Part shown: in pieces, positions 37,771 to 47,284 of the stretch
Numbering within the stretch: the stretch's first letter is position 1
How the letters are laid out: each line of letters starts with the position of its first letter
Assembly: GCF_004339085.1 (NCBI RefSeq)
Contig: NZ_SMFX01000001.1
Coordinates: 2,239,413 to 2,303,412 of the forward strand
Direction: 5' to 3'
Source: Thiogranum longum
GTDB lineage: Bacteria; Pseudomonadota; Gammaproteobacteria; DSM-19610
DNA: 64,000 nt
The notes under the pieces: model-generated
Seen by the model: the letters and a program-made list of their open reading frames with translations, nothing else
Databases searched by the model: none
Told to the model about the DNA's origin: nothing
Translations under genes and position numbers: made by a program

Positions 37771-37838
37771 CGTCATCCCGGCGAATGCCGGTATCCGGAA
37801 AGCCCGCAGCCATAGATACCGGCTTGCGCCGGTATGAT
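37771..37838. repeat. Inverted repeat, family B, copy 2
   Basis: The arms 37771-37795 (CGTCATCCCGGCGAATGCCG...) and about 37815-37838 (ATACCGGCTTGCGCCGGTAT) have the same CCGG-cored layout as 4397-4464. It lies inside an operon, between the mlaD-like gene and its lipoprotein gene. Confidence 0.65.
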
Positions 37839-37856
37839 GTAGCCGTGGTATTTTCT

Positions 37857-38807
37857 CTAGCGGTCACGCTGCACCCCCTTGTCTCTGGGCGCCGAGCCAC
37901 CCAGCAAGGTGCCGGGGTTATCCCGGATCTTGCGACTGAACTCGTTCATATTCCGACTCGTGTCATCCATGTTCTGCAGGATACCGCTGCTGTAACGCGA
38001 CACCTGCTCCAGGATATGTCTTAGCTCTGCAGTGGCCTGCTGCATATCGGGACCACTCTCACTGACCAGGCCATCCAGCTTCGCCATCAACACCTGTGCA
38101 TCGCGCTTCACTTCGGTGAGACCTGCCGTCAGTTTGCTGAGATCAGCAGAAGCCTGATCGATATTTGTCAAAATACGTTTGGCCTTGCGTTCGCCCTCTT
38201 CATCCATAATGCCGGAAAGGTGCGTTGCACTCTCGTTGAGACGTCCGACCAGATGCTCCACATCCGACACGATAACGGGTACACGGCTCTCGAGGACACC
38301 GCCAACCTGCTGCACTGTCTGGTTGAGCGACTCGATCAGGGGACGTATTGCATTCTCGCTCAGGTCACCGAAATCACCGGCAACCTCACCGATAACAGCA
38401 AACAGATCTATACCCTGCTCTCCCTTGATGAGACCGCCGGGTTCGAGGAATGTTGTGGAATGCCCTTCAGAAATATTAACGACCGTATCAGCAAGCAAGC
38501 CTTCAGAATAAATACGCGCAACGCTGTCAGAGGGAATCTCCCAGTCCTTTCTGAGTCCCAGCATGACACGATAGGCAATGCCTTCGTCGGTCCGCTCGGG
38601 CGCTATACCCTCGACCTTGCCAAGCACGTAACCTTCATAAGTCACCAGTGTGCCATTAGAAAGGCCCGCCACATTACGGTACTGCGTATAATAAATATCG
38701 CGCTCACCGGCACCTCCGCTGATCCGGTACAACGCCCAGAACAGAACACCTAGTCCCGCAAGAACAAACAGGCCCACCGCAAAATAGTTGATGGTATCGC
38801 GCTTCAA
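37857..38807 (-). CDS. mlaD: MlaD-like MCE-domain substrate-binding protein
   Basis: The 316-residue protein has an N-terminal transmembrane helix (about 8-28, YFAVGLFVLAGLGVLFWALY) and one MCE domain (about 38-120, TQYRNVAGLSNGTLVTYEGYVLGKVEGI). A long helical C-terminal part follows. The start is TTG, overlapping the TGA of the ATPase gene (TTGA). MlaD-type proteins form periplasmic rings that pass phospholipids between permease and outer membrane. It is longer than E. coli MlaD (183 residues). Confidence 0.9.
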   Translation of the reverse strand: MKRDTINYFAVGLFVLAGLGVLFWALYRISGGAGERDIYYTQYRNVAGLSNGTLVTYEGYVLGKVEGIAPERTDEGIAYRVMLGLRKDWEIPSDSVARIYSEGLLADTVVNISEGHSTTFLEPGGLIKGEQGIDLFAVIGEVAGDFGDLSENAIRPLIESLNQTVQQVGGVLESRVPVIVSDVEHLVGRLNESATHLSGIMDEEGERKAKRILTNIDQASADLSKLTAGLTEVKRDAQVLMAKLDGLVSESGPDMQQATAELRHILEQVSRYSSGILQNMDDTSRNMNEFSRKIRDNPGTLLGGSAPRDKGVQRDR

Positions 38808-39628
38808 AACCGCATCGCTCCCTCGGTAAGCCGGTGCAGGTAGTCATCGGCATCGACTGGTTCATCCTCTGATGTTCGTGTCAGCAGGTTACGTATCCTC
38901 GGATTATCAGAGTTGCGCACTTCTTCCACACTACCAACCATAAGGATGCGCCCGCGATCCAGTACCGTGATGCGGTCCGCTATTTTAAAAGCGCTGTCCA
39001 GCTCGTGGGTAACGACAACAATGGATACCGGCATGGCCTCACGAATACGCAAAATCAGGTTATCAAGATCTGCTGCCACGACCGGGTCCAGTCCGGCAGA
39101 GGGCTCATCGAAAAAAAGAATTCCAGGATCCATTACGATCGCGCGCGCCAGCGCAGCACGTTTGATCATGCCGCCGGAAAGTTGTGCCGGCATCAGGTGC
39201 TCATAACCGGCCATGTTAACGACTTCGAGCTTCATCCGGCTCATGATCTTCATGGTGTTCTCATCAAGCGCAGTATGTTCACGCAGTGGCATACGCACGT
39301 TTTCACCCACCGTCATGGAATTGAACAACGCCCCGCCCTGAAACGACACACCGATTCTCTTGCGGATCTCCATCCATTCATGACTGCTCAGCGAATTGAC
39401 ACATTTCCCGAACAAGCGGACTTCACCACTATCGGCGCGGTGCAGACCAAGAAGATAGCGCAACAGGGTGGACTTTCCGGAGCCGCTCCCGCCCATGATG
39501 ACCATAATTTCCCCGGGGGCTACTGACAATGAAACATCATCCAGAATTTTCTGGTCTCCATAGTAGGTTACGAGGTTATCAACCTCGATAACCGGCTGTG
39601 TCGATGTTTCTGGAAGTGTCGTATTCAT
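38804..39628 (-). CDS. mlaF: MlaF-like ABC transporter ATPase
   Basis: The 274-residue ATPase has Walker A GGSGSGKST, the signature LSGGM and Walker B ILFFDEPSAGLDP, with the H-loop in VVTHELDS. This is the MlaF/MKL branch that powers MCE lipid transport. It is coupled to the permease gene (one-base gap) and the MCE gene (4-nt overlap). Confidence 0.94.
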   Translation of the reverse strand: MNTTLPETSTQPVIEVDNLVTYYGDQKILDDVSLSVAPGEIMVIMGGSGSGKSTLLRYLLGLHRADSGEVRLFGKCVNSLSSHEWMEIRKRIGVSFQGGALFNSMTVGENVRMPLREHTALDENTMKIMSRMKLEVVNMAGYEHLMPAQLSGGMIKRAALARAIVMDPGILFFDEPSAGLDPVVAADLDNLILRIREAMPVSIVVVTHELDSAFKIADRITVLDRGRILMVGSVEEVRNSDNPRIRNLLTRTSEDEPVDADDYLHRLTEGAMRF

Positions 39629-39629
39629 C

Positions 39630-40445
39630 TCAACGGCTCAGGAAAAAAGTGAATATCATGTCTGCAACAACAATTGCCGCAATACAGAGTACGACAGACC
39701 GCGTCGTGGCACGGCCCAGCCCCTCGGCCCCGCCACTGGCATTAAAACCATTACTGGTTGCCACCAGAGTGATCAGAACCGCAAACACCAGGCTTTTGAT
39801 GAGTCCCTGGAAAATATCACCCGGAACCAGCTCACTGAAAACGCGTATCGCATAGGTATCAAGTGTTATGTGCAGCTCGATAACAGCAATAACGCCACCA
39901 CCCAGGATTGCCATGGCATCCGAGAGGATGGACAACATCGGCATCATAACCAACATTGCTGCCAGAATAGGTGACACCAGGTAGCGTACCGGCGACACCC
40001 CCATGACACGTAATGCATCAATCTCCTGCGCCATCTGCATGGTGCCAATGCGGGCGGCAATAGCCGAGCCAGAGCGGCCGGCAACTACAATGCCCGCTAT
40101 CAATACGCCGAACTCACGCGTCACCGACATGGCAATGCCTGATACAACCTGTGATTCGGCACCGAAGTCGCGCAGTGTGTAAATACCCTGCATGGCCATC
40201 ATTGCACCATTGGCAAACGCCAGTATGATCACGACAGGAACCGCCTGCACACCGATGGTCATCATTTCCTGGACAATTGCACTCAGCCGTACGCGTTGCT
40301 GTCGCCAGCGTCCTGCCAGCAACCAGAACACACTTTCAATCAGCAATGCAGCGCCGTAGCCGAAGTCCTCGACACCGGATACAAACTTCCTTCCCACCTT
40401 TTCTGTCAACAGGCGAAAACGGTTTGCGCTGATTTCAGCCGCCAT
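39630..40445 (-). CDS. mlaE: MlaE-like ABC permease
   Basis: The 271-residue permease has five or six membrane segments and the MlaE signature (MAMQGIYTLRDFGAESQVVSG, GRSGSAIAARIGTMQMAQEIDALRVMGVSP). The start at ATG 40445 overlaps the STAS gene by 11 nt; an upstream in-frame start at 40493 is possible. The N-terminus has an extra soluble stretch of about 40 residues. Confidence 0.93.
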   Translation of the reverse strand: MAAEISANRFRLLTEKVGRKFVSGVEDFGYGAALLIESVFWLLAGRWRQQRVRLSAIVQEMMTIGVQAVPVVIILAFANGAMMAMQGIYTLRDFGAESQVVSGIAMSVTREFGVLIAGIVVAGRSGSAIAARIGTMQMAQEIDALRVMGVSPVRYLVSPILAAMLVMMPMLSILSDAMAILGGGVIAVIELHITLDTYAIRVFSELVPGDIFQGLIKSLVFAVLITLVATSNGFNASGGAEGLGRATTRSVVLCIAAIVVADMIFTFFLSR

Positions 40446-40767
40446 CTTCCAGCCGCTCGTCCAGTGAGGCATAAATGGTGAAGACCTGATCAAGTCGTGC
40501 CAGTCGTAATACGCTCATGGCTGCCTCGCTCACACCTACCAGGCCAAATTCCAGGTCATTGGTACGTGCGTACTGGAACCCTTCAACCAGACTGGCGACG
40601 CCTGAACTGTCGATATAGGCAACATCAGACAGATCCACCATGACATGATGCTTCTTCTTCAGGTTGTTCAGAATCACCTTGCGCGCATCCGGCGAATTAT
40701 TCAGATCAATTTCACCGTTCAGCAAGACAACAGAAAAACCCTGCCTGTCTTCAACCGGAAATGTCAT
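40435..40767 (-). CDS. STAS-domain protein (MlaB- / anti-anti-sigma-like)
   Basis: The 110-residue protein is a single STAS domain with the motif YIDSSGVASL at 51-60, that is, a phosphorylatable Ser pair as in SpoIIAA/RsbV. In canonical mla operons a STAS protein (MlaB) binds the ATPase and is needed for its activity. Here the gene directly precedes the permease and directly follows a GHKL kinase-type gene with a 17-nt overlap. A role as a switch on the transporter is inferred. Confidence 0.88.
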   Translation of the reverse strand: MTFPVEDRQGFSVVLLNGEIDLNNSPDARKVILNNLKKKHHVMVDLSDVAYIDSSGVASLVEGFQYARTNDLEFGLVGVSEAAMSVLRLARLDQVFTIYASLDERLEDGG

Positions 40768-41200
40768 TACCTTCTCCCTGTTCCCTGGTAAACAATTTCA
40801 TCTGGAAAACATTACCGCCACCACGGGGTGGTTCCAGAAACCCGCATTCATCCATCAGGCTGTTAATGAGATAAACCCCGAGACCACCCGGGCGAATATC
40901 GTCAAGCTCACGTGAACGCACCTGTTCGACATCAATCGCATCGGCGTAATCCCTGACGCGCATCACCAATGCATCCTGTTCCTGCAATACACTGACATCG
41001 ATCTGCCCGTCGGGGTTCATGCCGTAGGCGTGCTGGATAATATTCATGCATGCCTCATTGACGGCCAGCACCATAGCTTCCGTCTGCGACTCATCCAGAC
41101 CCGCAAGATCTGCCGTGTCCCGCATTACGCTTCGTAACAGCCGTAACCGGCTCGCTCGTGAGCAGAAACTGACTGTCACCAGCAGTTCGCCACACTCCAT
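40751..41200 (-). CDS. GHKL (RsbW/SpoIIAB-type) serine kinase / anti-sigma-like
   Basis: The 149-residue HATPase has an N-box NEACMNIIQHAYG and a GGLGVYLINSLMDE G-box, as in anti-sigma-factor kinases. There is no receiver or histidine phosphorylation site. ATG 41200 (MECGELLVTV) follows AAGGAACG; a TTG start 18 nt upstream overlaps the PP2C gene. The expected substrate is the STAS protein encoded immediately downstream. Confidence 0.88.
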   Translation of the reverse strand: MECGELLVTVSFCSRASRLRLLRSVMRDTADLAGLDESQTEAMVLAVNEACMNIIQHAYGMNPDGQIDVSVLQEQDALVMRVRDYADAIDVEQVRSRELDDIRPGGLGVYLINSLMDECGFLEPPRGGGNVFQMKLFTREQGEGNDISG

Positions 41201-41201
41201 G

Positions 41202-42947
41202 TTATTTCGTTCCTTCAATAATCATTAGTGTCAGATCGTCTTCAAGTACACGGTCAGTACCCACTACCGAATCGGTGATAGCCAGCGGCCGGTCGTCGAG
41301 CAGGATGCTGGCATGCTCTTTCAGTACCCGTATCAGTCCATCCCGCTCGAGCCGGCTGCCGTCTTCCATTCGTGCTTCCAGCAAGCCATCTGTATACAGG
41401 TATAGACAACCTCCCTGTAGTTCGAAAGTATTGTTGGGAAAAATACTGTCAGGACTGATGCCCAGTGGCGGGGCTTCGGCCGGGTACTCGGCAATAAGTG
41501 CCGCGCAGCCCATGTGTACAGCCGGCAAATGACCGGCGCTGGCCAGTATGACTTCACCGGAGGCCTGGTCCACCACTCCAGCCAGCATGGTGACGAACAT
41601 TCCGCGCACCGAAGTCTCGAAAATTTCCCGGTTGATCATTGCCAGCAACTTCCCGGGATCATGGATCCCCTTGCCAAGGCAACGAAACAAGCTGGCTGTT
41701 TTGGCCATGAGTAACGCGGCATTCATGCCTTTTCCGGATACATCCGCAAGACAGAATGCCATTTTGTTCTCGCCAACCCGGTAGTAATCGAAAAAATCGC
41801 CTGATACGGCCTTGGCCGACAGGTTCAGGCCGGTGATACCTGCCAGCTTTGTCCCTGCATCGGGTAACAGGCTCTTTTGTACTTCCCGCGCCAGCTCCAG
41901 TTCGCGGTTCAGTTCTGCTGCATAGCGGTCACGCTCACCCAGCGCCTGCTCGAGACGCCAGGTGAGTTCCTGGTAACTGAGATTTTCCTCGGCAAGACGC
42001 AGGTTGGCTTCGCGCAGCACCTGGTCGAAGGTCTGTTGCTCACCAACACGCATACCCATGGCCGTTGCCGCTTCAGCCACCGACTCCGCAACCTGCTGCA
42101 ACAGGTAATCACTGTGTTCGGGGCTGGCATCAAAATTCTCGGCCAGCAGGGCGCGCACTTGCTGGATAGCGACACGTTTATCCGCGCAGCGGTATACCGA
42201 CGCCATCCAGTCAGCACAGGTGGCAACCTTGCACAGCATCCGGGTCTGGCTATCGGTCTCCTCCGGTGGACCATCGTGGTGATAGCCCATGGCAAATGCC
42301 AGGTCCTGTGGCAGGTCCCAGCTATTCGCCAGCGTCAGCCCGACCTCGTCGTGGGTCGAGTGAAACAGGTCTATCTCAATATCGCGACGATCCCCGGGTG
42401 TGGATGCCGCCAGCCGGTCCCAGTGCTCCACTTGCTCTGGGTTGATGAACAACAACACCAGCAGACCGAAATCCTGCAACAGACCGGCCGTGAAACACTC
42501 CTCGGGGTCGAGGCTGGCAAGCTCGGCGAGCATGCGGGCACTGACAGCACGGCGCAAGGCATCTTCCCAGTACACGTCGATATTGAAACCGGGGATAGCG
42601 TCCGAACGGAGCGCATCGCGCATCGACAGGCACAGCATCAGGTTCCTCAGTGCCCGGTTACCCAGTACCGTAACGGCCCGGCTCACCGATTTCACCTGGC
42701 TGACCAGACCGAAATAAGCGGAATTGGAAATACGCAAAAGCTCGGCCGTCAGGACAGGGTCATTGGCCACCAGGTGCGCGAGATCCCGGCTGTCGACACC
42801 CGGGCGCGAACAGGCCTGCACAATACGAATGGCGTCCTTTGGGGGCGCGGGTAAGTCACTCGGCCGCACCGAATGTTCTGCAACGGTTTCTTCCATAACC
42901 TGTTGATCTGGCATCCTGGGGTTAATTTGCTCCACTTGTGAGCACAT
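41202..42947 (-). CDS. HDOD-PP2C (RsbU/SpoIIE-type) protein phosphatase
   Basis: The protein is about 580 residues. An N-terminal HDOD domain (about 30-250, LRISNSAYFGLVSQVKSVSRAVTVLG) is followed by a coiled coil (about 305-365). The SpoIIE-type PP2C phosphatase domain has its metal-binding acids in SGDFFDYY, LADVSGKGMNAALLM, and YTDGLLEARM plus EDDLTLMII. It should dephosphorylate the STAS protein. The start is uncertain between 42947, 42914 and a TTG at 42956. First gene of the operon. Confidence 0.88.
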   Translation of the reverse strand: MCSQVEQINPRMPDQQVMEETVAEHSVRPSDLPAPPKDAIRIVQACSRPGVDSRDLAHLVANDPVLTAELLRISNSAYFGLVSQVKSVSRAVTVLGNRALRNLMLCLSMRDALRSDAIPGFNIDVYWEDALRRAVSARMLAELASLDPEECFTAGLLQDFGLLVLLFINPEQVEHWDRLAASTPGDRRDIEIDLFHSTHDEVGLTLANSWDLPQDLAFAMGYHHDGPPEETDSQTRMLCKVATCADWMASVYRCADKRVAIQQVRALLAENFDASPEHSDYLLQQVAESVAEAATAMGMRVGEQQTFDQVLREANLRLAEENLSYQELTWRLEQALGERDRYAAELNRELELAREVQKSLLPDAGTKLAGITGLNLSAKAVSGDFFDYYRVGENKMAFCLADVSGKGMNAALLMAKTASLFRCLGKGIHDPGKLLAMINREIFETSVRGMFVTMLAGVVDQASGEVILASAGHLPAVHMGCAALIAEYPAEAPPLGISPDSIFPNNTFELQGGCLYLYTDGLLEARMEDGSRLERDGLIRVLKEHASILLDDRPLAITDSVVGTDRVLEDDLTLMIIEGTK

Positions 42948-43026
42948 TAACGGCAAAAATCACCCGAGCTAGAGCAATTTTTTGACTAACGATCAATCAA
43001 TTAGGTTTTTTCCGGTAGACAGGCGT

Positions 43027-43953
43027 TCAGATCAGAGACTCCAGTGTCGATGGAAACTGCTCTGCGGCCTCTTCGAAGGCAAAAAACAGCTCGTCTTCCG
43101 TCAAGCGAACCACTTCCAGCATGTTCTCGGGAATACTGATATCGGCACGAGGTGACCCGGCATAGTTACCCTGCTCTGATTCATTTACCAGGTGATTGGC
43201 GAGATACAGGATGTGTGACTCCATTCTGGCTGTTTCCGCCAGCTCCGGCTGATGGTGCCACTTGATAGAAAACACCAGTTCCTCAGGTAACTGCCACACA
43301 TCCATCAGGTGAGCCGCAACACTCGCATGACTGAAGCCAAAGCGGCTGATTTCCGACTCATACAGCACCTCTTCATCGCCATCCGCAACCAGCAGTAAAT
43401 CGCGCATGGCCGCGGGCCGCTGGTGATACAGCACCAGGCTACCAATATCGTGCATCAAGCCGGCAATGAACAGGCGTTCCGGATGCAGGACACTGGCACG
43501 CTCCGCCAGCGCACGTGCCAGCAGCCCGGTATAAACACTGTGCCGCCAGAATGTTTCCATGCTGACCAGTTCATTGGGAAGATTATTGAATGATTTGACA
43601 GTGGATATCGACAGCACCAGCTGGTACAGCTCGGCAGTACCTATCACAGTGATGGCACGACTGACCGTATCAATCTTGCGGCGGAACCGATAAAAGGCAC
43701 TGTTGGCCATTCTCAGCAGCCGGGTGGTGAGATTCGGGTCGACTGAAATAACGTTGGCTATGTCGGCGGCGCTGGTCGAAGGTGACTGGATCAGCTCGAA
43801 CATCCGCATACAAACATCCGGTGGAGAAACCAGGCCTTCCACATCGTCGAGAAGCGTGACGAGGGATTCCTGTTCCGGTGACTTTCTGGCAATCAGGTCA
43901 GGGCTGTTCATGGGCACACCGATGGTTATCGTTTCTACAGGTAGCGACGTCAC
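43027..43953 (-). CDS. HDOD-domain signalling protein
   Basis: The 308-residue protein has one HDOD domain (about 35-240, VDPNLTTRLLRMANSAFYRFRRKIDTVSRAITVIG). It keeps an HD-like pair (GLMHDIGSL) and HASVAAHLMDVWQLPEELV. HDOD proteins act as scaffolds in signalling and motility; an enzymatic activity is not established. It lies 70 nt upstream of the HDOD-PP2C gene on the same strand, so the two may be coregulated. The GTG start at 43953 could be replaced by ATG 43911. Confidence 0.85.
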   Translation of the reverse strand: MTSLPVETITIGVPMNSPDLIARKSPEQESLVTLLDDVEGLVSPPDVCMRMFELIQSPSTSAADIANVISVDPNLTTRLLRMANSAFYRFRRKIDTVSRAITVIGTAELYQLVLSISTVKSFNNLPNELVSMETFWRHSVYTGLLARALAERASVLHPERLFIAGLMHDIGSLVLYHQRPAAMRDLLLVADGDEEVLYESEISRFGFSHASVAAHLMDVWQLPEELVFSIKWHHQPELAETARMESHILYLANHLVNESEQGNYAGSPRADISIPENMLEVVRLTEDELFFAFEEAAEQFPSTLESLI

Positions 43954-44080
43954 AAAAGAAAACTGGAGAGCCTGAAAGATGTGATTTATGCCTAATCGCT
44001 CACATATTCCGTCATCCGGGCATGATATTTATCTATTCCAGTCGTAATACTAACCGGAACATCAAAAAGCGGATATCACC

Positions 44081-46300
44081 ATGTCAAACTCAAGCAGGAA
44101 AAAAGTAGTCAGCCTTGAAGACTACGGCCAGATACGCCGCAGCATCGGATCCGGCCCTGGATCGAAGGCGCTGCGCATCATCCGTGACCAGTCCTTGTCA
44201 ACACTGGAGAAGCATATCGAAACAATGCTGGACAGTGTTGACGATGCCCTGTTCTCGCGCGCCGAAAAAGCCGAAAGCAACATGGTCCAAACACAGTATT
44301 TTGATGCCATGCGGGAATTGCGCATTATCCGCAAAGATATCGAGGGTGATTTCCTGACGCAGTTCAAAAGCCACTTTGATCGCGGCATTCCCCGCCCTTC
44401 ATTGCAGAACAGCACGTCGGGACTGGGCATGGACGGTGATTCCGACCTGGGCCTGATTGACAAGAACGATCTTGAAGAAGATCTTGCCGTTTCCAATATG
44501 GTCAACAAAATCCGCAGTCACTGTGTGCAGTCACTGTATGCGCTGGACAAACGTATCGGGTTCCTGATTGGCGACCTGGATCTTGAACGCTTCGAGAATC
44601 CGGTTGGCCCGGAAGCCATCTGTAATGCATTCAGGGAAGCGGCTGACCGTATCGAAACCGGTCTGGAGATCCGTCTTGTCATCTTCAAGTTGTTCGACAA
44701 GCACGTTGGCGTAAATATTGACGCCCTGTATCGCGAACTTAACCAGCATCTGGTCAAGATGGAAGTTTTACCGGAGATCCGTACTGTTATACGCAAATCG
44801 GCCAACCCTCATCATCACGCCGGCAGCACAGGACAGCCCGGAGTAACGGGCACCAGCGACACTGGCGGAGCTGGTGTTACAGGAAGCGCATGTCCCGGCG
44901 GCATTGCGGGACATCCGGCTGGTGGTAGTGTGCAGAGCCATGGTTACACACAGTACGTTGAGCCTTCCATCAGTGCCCTGACATACCTGCAGCAGGGTTG
45001 CGACACGTTTGACGAAGCCGGCCTCCCGACCGATATCCCGGTGCTCGATCCGGCACTCGTGCAGACAGGCACGGTCAATATCCTGCGCAATATGCGTGAC
45101 ACCAGCATTATCCAGAATCTTGGCAAATCAGGCGGTATGACACTCGATATTGTGGCCATATTGTTCGACTATATTCTCGACGACCGGAATATTCCCGATG
45201 CAATGCGTGCGCTCATTGGCCGCCTGCAGATTCCCCTGCTCAAGGTCGCACTGCTGGATAGCAACTTCTTTTCCCGGAAATCGCACCCTGCACGACAACT
45301 TCTGAACAGACTGGCATCCGCGGCCGTGGGCTGGGATGAATCGCAAGGTACGGATGACCCGCTCTTCACCCGGATCGAATCGATTGTGCAAACCATACTC
45401 GACGATTTCGAAGATGACCTGGGCCTGTTCGAAACACTTCTCTCAGAACTTGATGATTTCCTCGCACAGGAAGAGAAACTGGCTGAAATACGTGCCGAAC
45501 GTTCGGCAAAAGTCATGGAGGGTACCGAACGCGTGGCCGTAGCCGAATCCACAACCATGGAAGAAATACAGCCCAGAATCGAGGCCGACTTCAACCTCGA
45601 CTTCGTTCGTGAGTTTGTTGCGACACACTGGAAGAATCTGCTTTTCATCTGTTGCGCCCGCAATGGCAAGGACAGCGAGGAATGGAAGCATTCCGTCCAG
45701 ACCATGGACGAGCTGATCTGGAGTGTTAAACCCAAGACCACACCGGCTGACCGGCAGCGCCTGGTCGCCATTCAGCCGCGTTTACTGGAGAAACTTCGTA
45801 TCGGCATGGAACGGCTGTCTGTTCCGGCCACAGAACGTGACGACTTTATAGCAAAGCTGGTTCGTGCTCACGGAAGGACAGCCATCAATACCCCCGATAC
45901 TGACGAGACAACGCACAACAGGGAAGCCACAGTAAACACCACGACAACCGAAAAGAATCCGGACGAAAAAGCTTCCACGACCGTGGAACAGTCCCAGCCA
46001 GCCCCGGAACCGTCTCCCGCTATTGATGATGCCTTTACCGCCCGGGCCCGGCAAATGAAGGCCGGCACGTGGATGGAATTCCGCGGCAGCGAAGCTGAGC
46101 GTATCCGCGCCAAATTAAGCTGGGTGAGTCCGATTACCGGGACTTGTCTGTTTACCGACCGGAAAGGTCTGAAAGTCGGTAACTATACGATTGAAGAACT
46201 TGCCCACCTGTTGCGTAGTGCCCGGGCCAGGGTACTCAACGCCGCACCCCTGATGGATCGCGCGGTTCGTACTGCACTTAAGGAATACGATAAAAAATAA
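44081..46300 (+). CDS. DUF1631 family protein
   Basis: The 739-residue protein opens like the DUF1631 family (IRDQSLSTLEKHIETMLDSVDDALFSRAEKAESN, YFDAMRELRIIRKDIEG). A low-complexity Gly/Thr/His linker lies at about 245-290, and a C-terminal part (WVSPITGTCLFTDRKGLKVGNYTIEELA) resembles a small beta domain. There is no signal peptide. The family is widespread in gammaproteobacteria and of unknown function; c-di-GMP links have been suggested for some members. It ends one base from a convergent gene. Confidence 0.85.
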   Translation: MSNSSRKKVVSLEDYGQIRRSIGSGPGSKALRIIRDQSLSTLEKHIETMLDSVDDALFSRAEKAESNMVQTQYFDAMRELRIIRKDIEGDFLTQFKSHFDRGIPRPSLQNSTSGLGMDGDSDLGLIDKNDLEEDLAVSNMVNKIRSHCVQSLYALDKRIGFLIGDLDLERFENPVGPEAICNAFREAADRIETGLEIRLVIFKLFDKHVGVNIDALYRELNQHLVKMEVLPEIRTVIRKSANPHHHAGSTGQPGVTGTSDTGGAGVTGSACPGGIAGHPAGGSVQSHGYTQYVEPSISALTYLQQGCDTFDEAGLPTDIPVLDPALVQTGTVNILRNMRDTSIIQNLGKSGGMTLDIVAILFDYILDDRNIPDAMRALIGRLQIPLLKVALLDSNFFSRKSHPARQLLNRLASAAVGWDESQGTDDPLFTRIESIVQTILDDFEDDLGLFETLLSELDDFLAQEEKLAEIRAERSAKVMEGTERVAVAESTTMEEIQPRIEADFNLDFVREFVATHWKNLLFICCARNGKDSEEWKHSVQTMDELIWSVKPKTTPADRQRLVAIQPRLLEKLRIGMERLSVPATERDDFIAKLVRAHGRTAINTPDTDETTHNREATVNTTTTEKNPDEKASTTVEQSQPAPEPSPAIDDAFTARARQMKAGTWMEFRGSEAERIRAKLSWVSPITGTCLFTDRKGLKVGNYTIEELAHLLRSARARVLNAAPLMDRAVRTALKEYDKK

Positions 46301-46301
46301 C

Positions 46302-47054
46302 TCACCTGCCAGCCATCGCTGCATACAGGCTGATCACACCAAACAACAGCGGCTGGTGTAGCAGATAAATCAACAAACTGTGCCTGCCGGAAAAAGCCAG
46401 CAGGCGGACAGGCGTATTGCCGGAAGGCAGTACACCGTCCAGCCTCTCCAGCCGTCTTTCGCGCAACACAATATTTCCCGCAAATATCCCTGCAAGCACA
46501 ACGCCAAACCAGGGTAACAGGGGAACATAATCTTCCGTGGCAGGCTTATGCGTCATCAGGCCTATCCAGCGCCAGCCTGTCTGATCGAACCCGGGAAACT
46601 GCACACTGTTACCTATCACCAGCAACGCTATTCCCAGTACCAGGGCAATGACAGGCTTGCGTACAAACAACAGTCCGAGCAAGCTTGCCAACGCAATAAA
46701 ATGCAGCACACCAAAAAAAACGAACCGGTCACCGAACATCCACCATGTCGCAACACTCACCAGCAGTGCAGCGCCAATGATACGTATCAGCCGCGCTGTA
46801 AAACGCCTGACATTGATTCCTTTTTGCGTCGAGAGCACAAGGCTGAGTCCGACCAGGAACAGGAACAGACTCAAAATGAAAGTACGGAAGTTCAACCAGA
46901 ATGCGTCGTGGTAAAAATCAAACCTGGCAAAGCCAAAATGGGCAAGGTCGAAACAGAAGTGGTAAATCACCATAAGCGCGATAGCCATACCACGCATCAC
47001 ATCGACGATCACTAATCGCCGGAAATCACTGCTGTTTTCCCCCGGGGAACTCAT
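46302..47054 (-). CDS. DUF1624 heparan-alpha-glucosaminide acetyltransferase-like membrane protein
   Basis: The 250-residue protein begins VDVMRGMAIALMVIYHFCFDLAHFG (motif RGMAI plus His). About seven membrane segments follow, and a conserved ending SGRHSLLIYLLHQPLLF. It fits the acyltransferase-like DUF1624 family; substrate is unknown. It is convergent with the DUF1631 gene with only one base between stops, and divergent from a small lipoprotein gene. Confidence 0.85.
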   Translation of the reverse strand: MSSPGENSSDFRRLVIVDVMRGMAIALMVIYHFCFDLAHFGFARFDFYHDAFWLNFRTFILSLFLFLVGLSLVLSTQKGINVRRFTARLIRIIGAALLVSVATWWMFGDRFVFFGVLHFIALASLLGLLFVRKPVIALVLGIALLVIGNSVQFPGFDQTGWRWIGLMTHKPATEDYVPLLPWFGVVLAGIFAGNIVLRERRLERLDGVLPSGNTPVRLLAFSGRHSLLIYLLHQPLLFGVISLYAAMAGR

Positions 47055-47149
47055 ACCTGAAACATACCAGATAATGATGGCCGCGCCACGAATACTGTCT
47101 CAATATGGCAACAATTACCCCGCTATAGGCAAATTAGGCTCTCGTTATA

Positions 47150-47178
47150 ACGACATTGTTATTAGCCATGTATATACT
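47150..47178 (+). promoter_or_regulatory. Predicted promoter of small lipoprotein gene
   Basis: ACGACA (47150-47155) and TATACT (47173-47178) are 17 bases apart. The predicted start of transcription leaves a leader of about 100 bases before the ATG at 47285. A short palindrome CGTTATAACG lies just upstream. Confidence 0.4.
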
Positions 47179-47284
47179 ATGGCAAGCGGCCTTATACAGG
47201 CCCTGTAATCAATTATCCGCTCTATTTCCAGATATGTTGCTGAAGCATACGCGGATACATATAAAACTAACGAGGAGTACACAC

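Noticed and set aside
41877-42854. 325-codon plus-strand frame opposite the HDOD-PP2C gene
   Set aside because: Shadow of a gene with clear catalytic motifs; no signal or domain of its own.
44810-44940. Gly/Thr-rich repeat-like stretch considered as a tandem repeat or CRISPR-like array
   Set aside because: It is an in-frame low-complexity linker in the DUF1631 protein with no regular unit. No CRISPR array was seen anywhere in the window.
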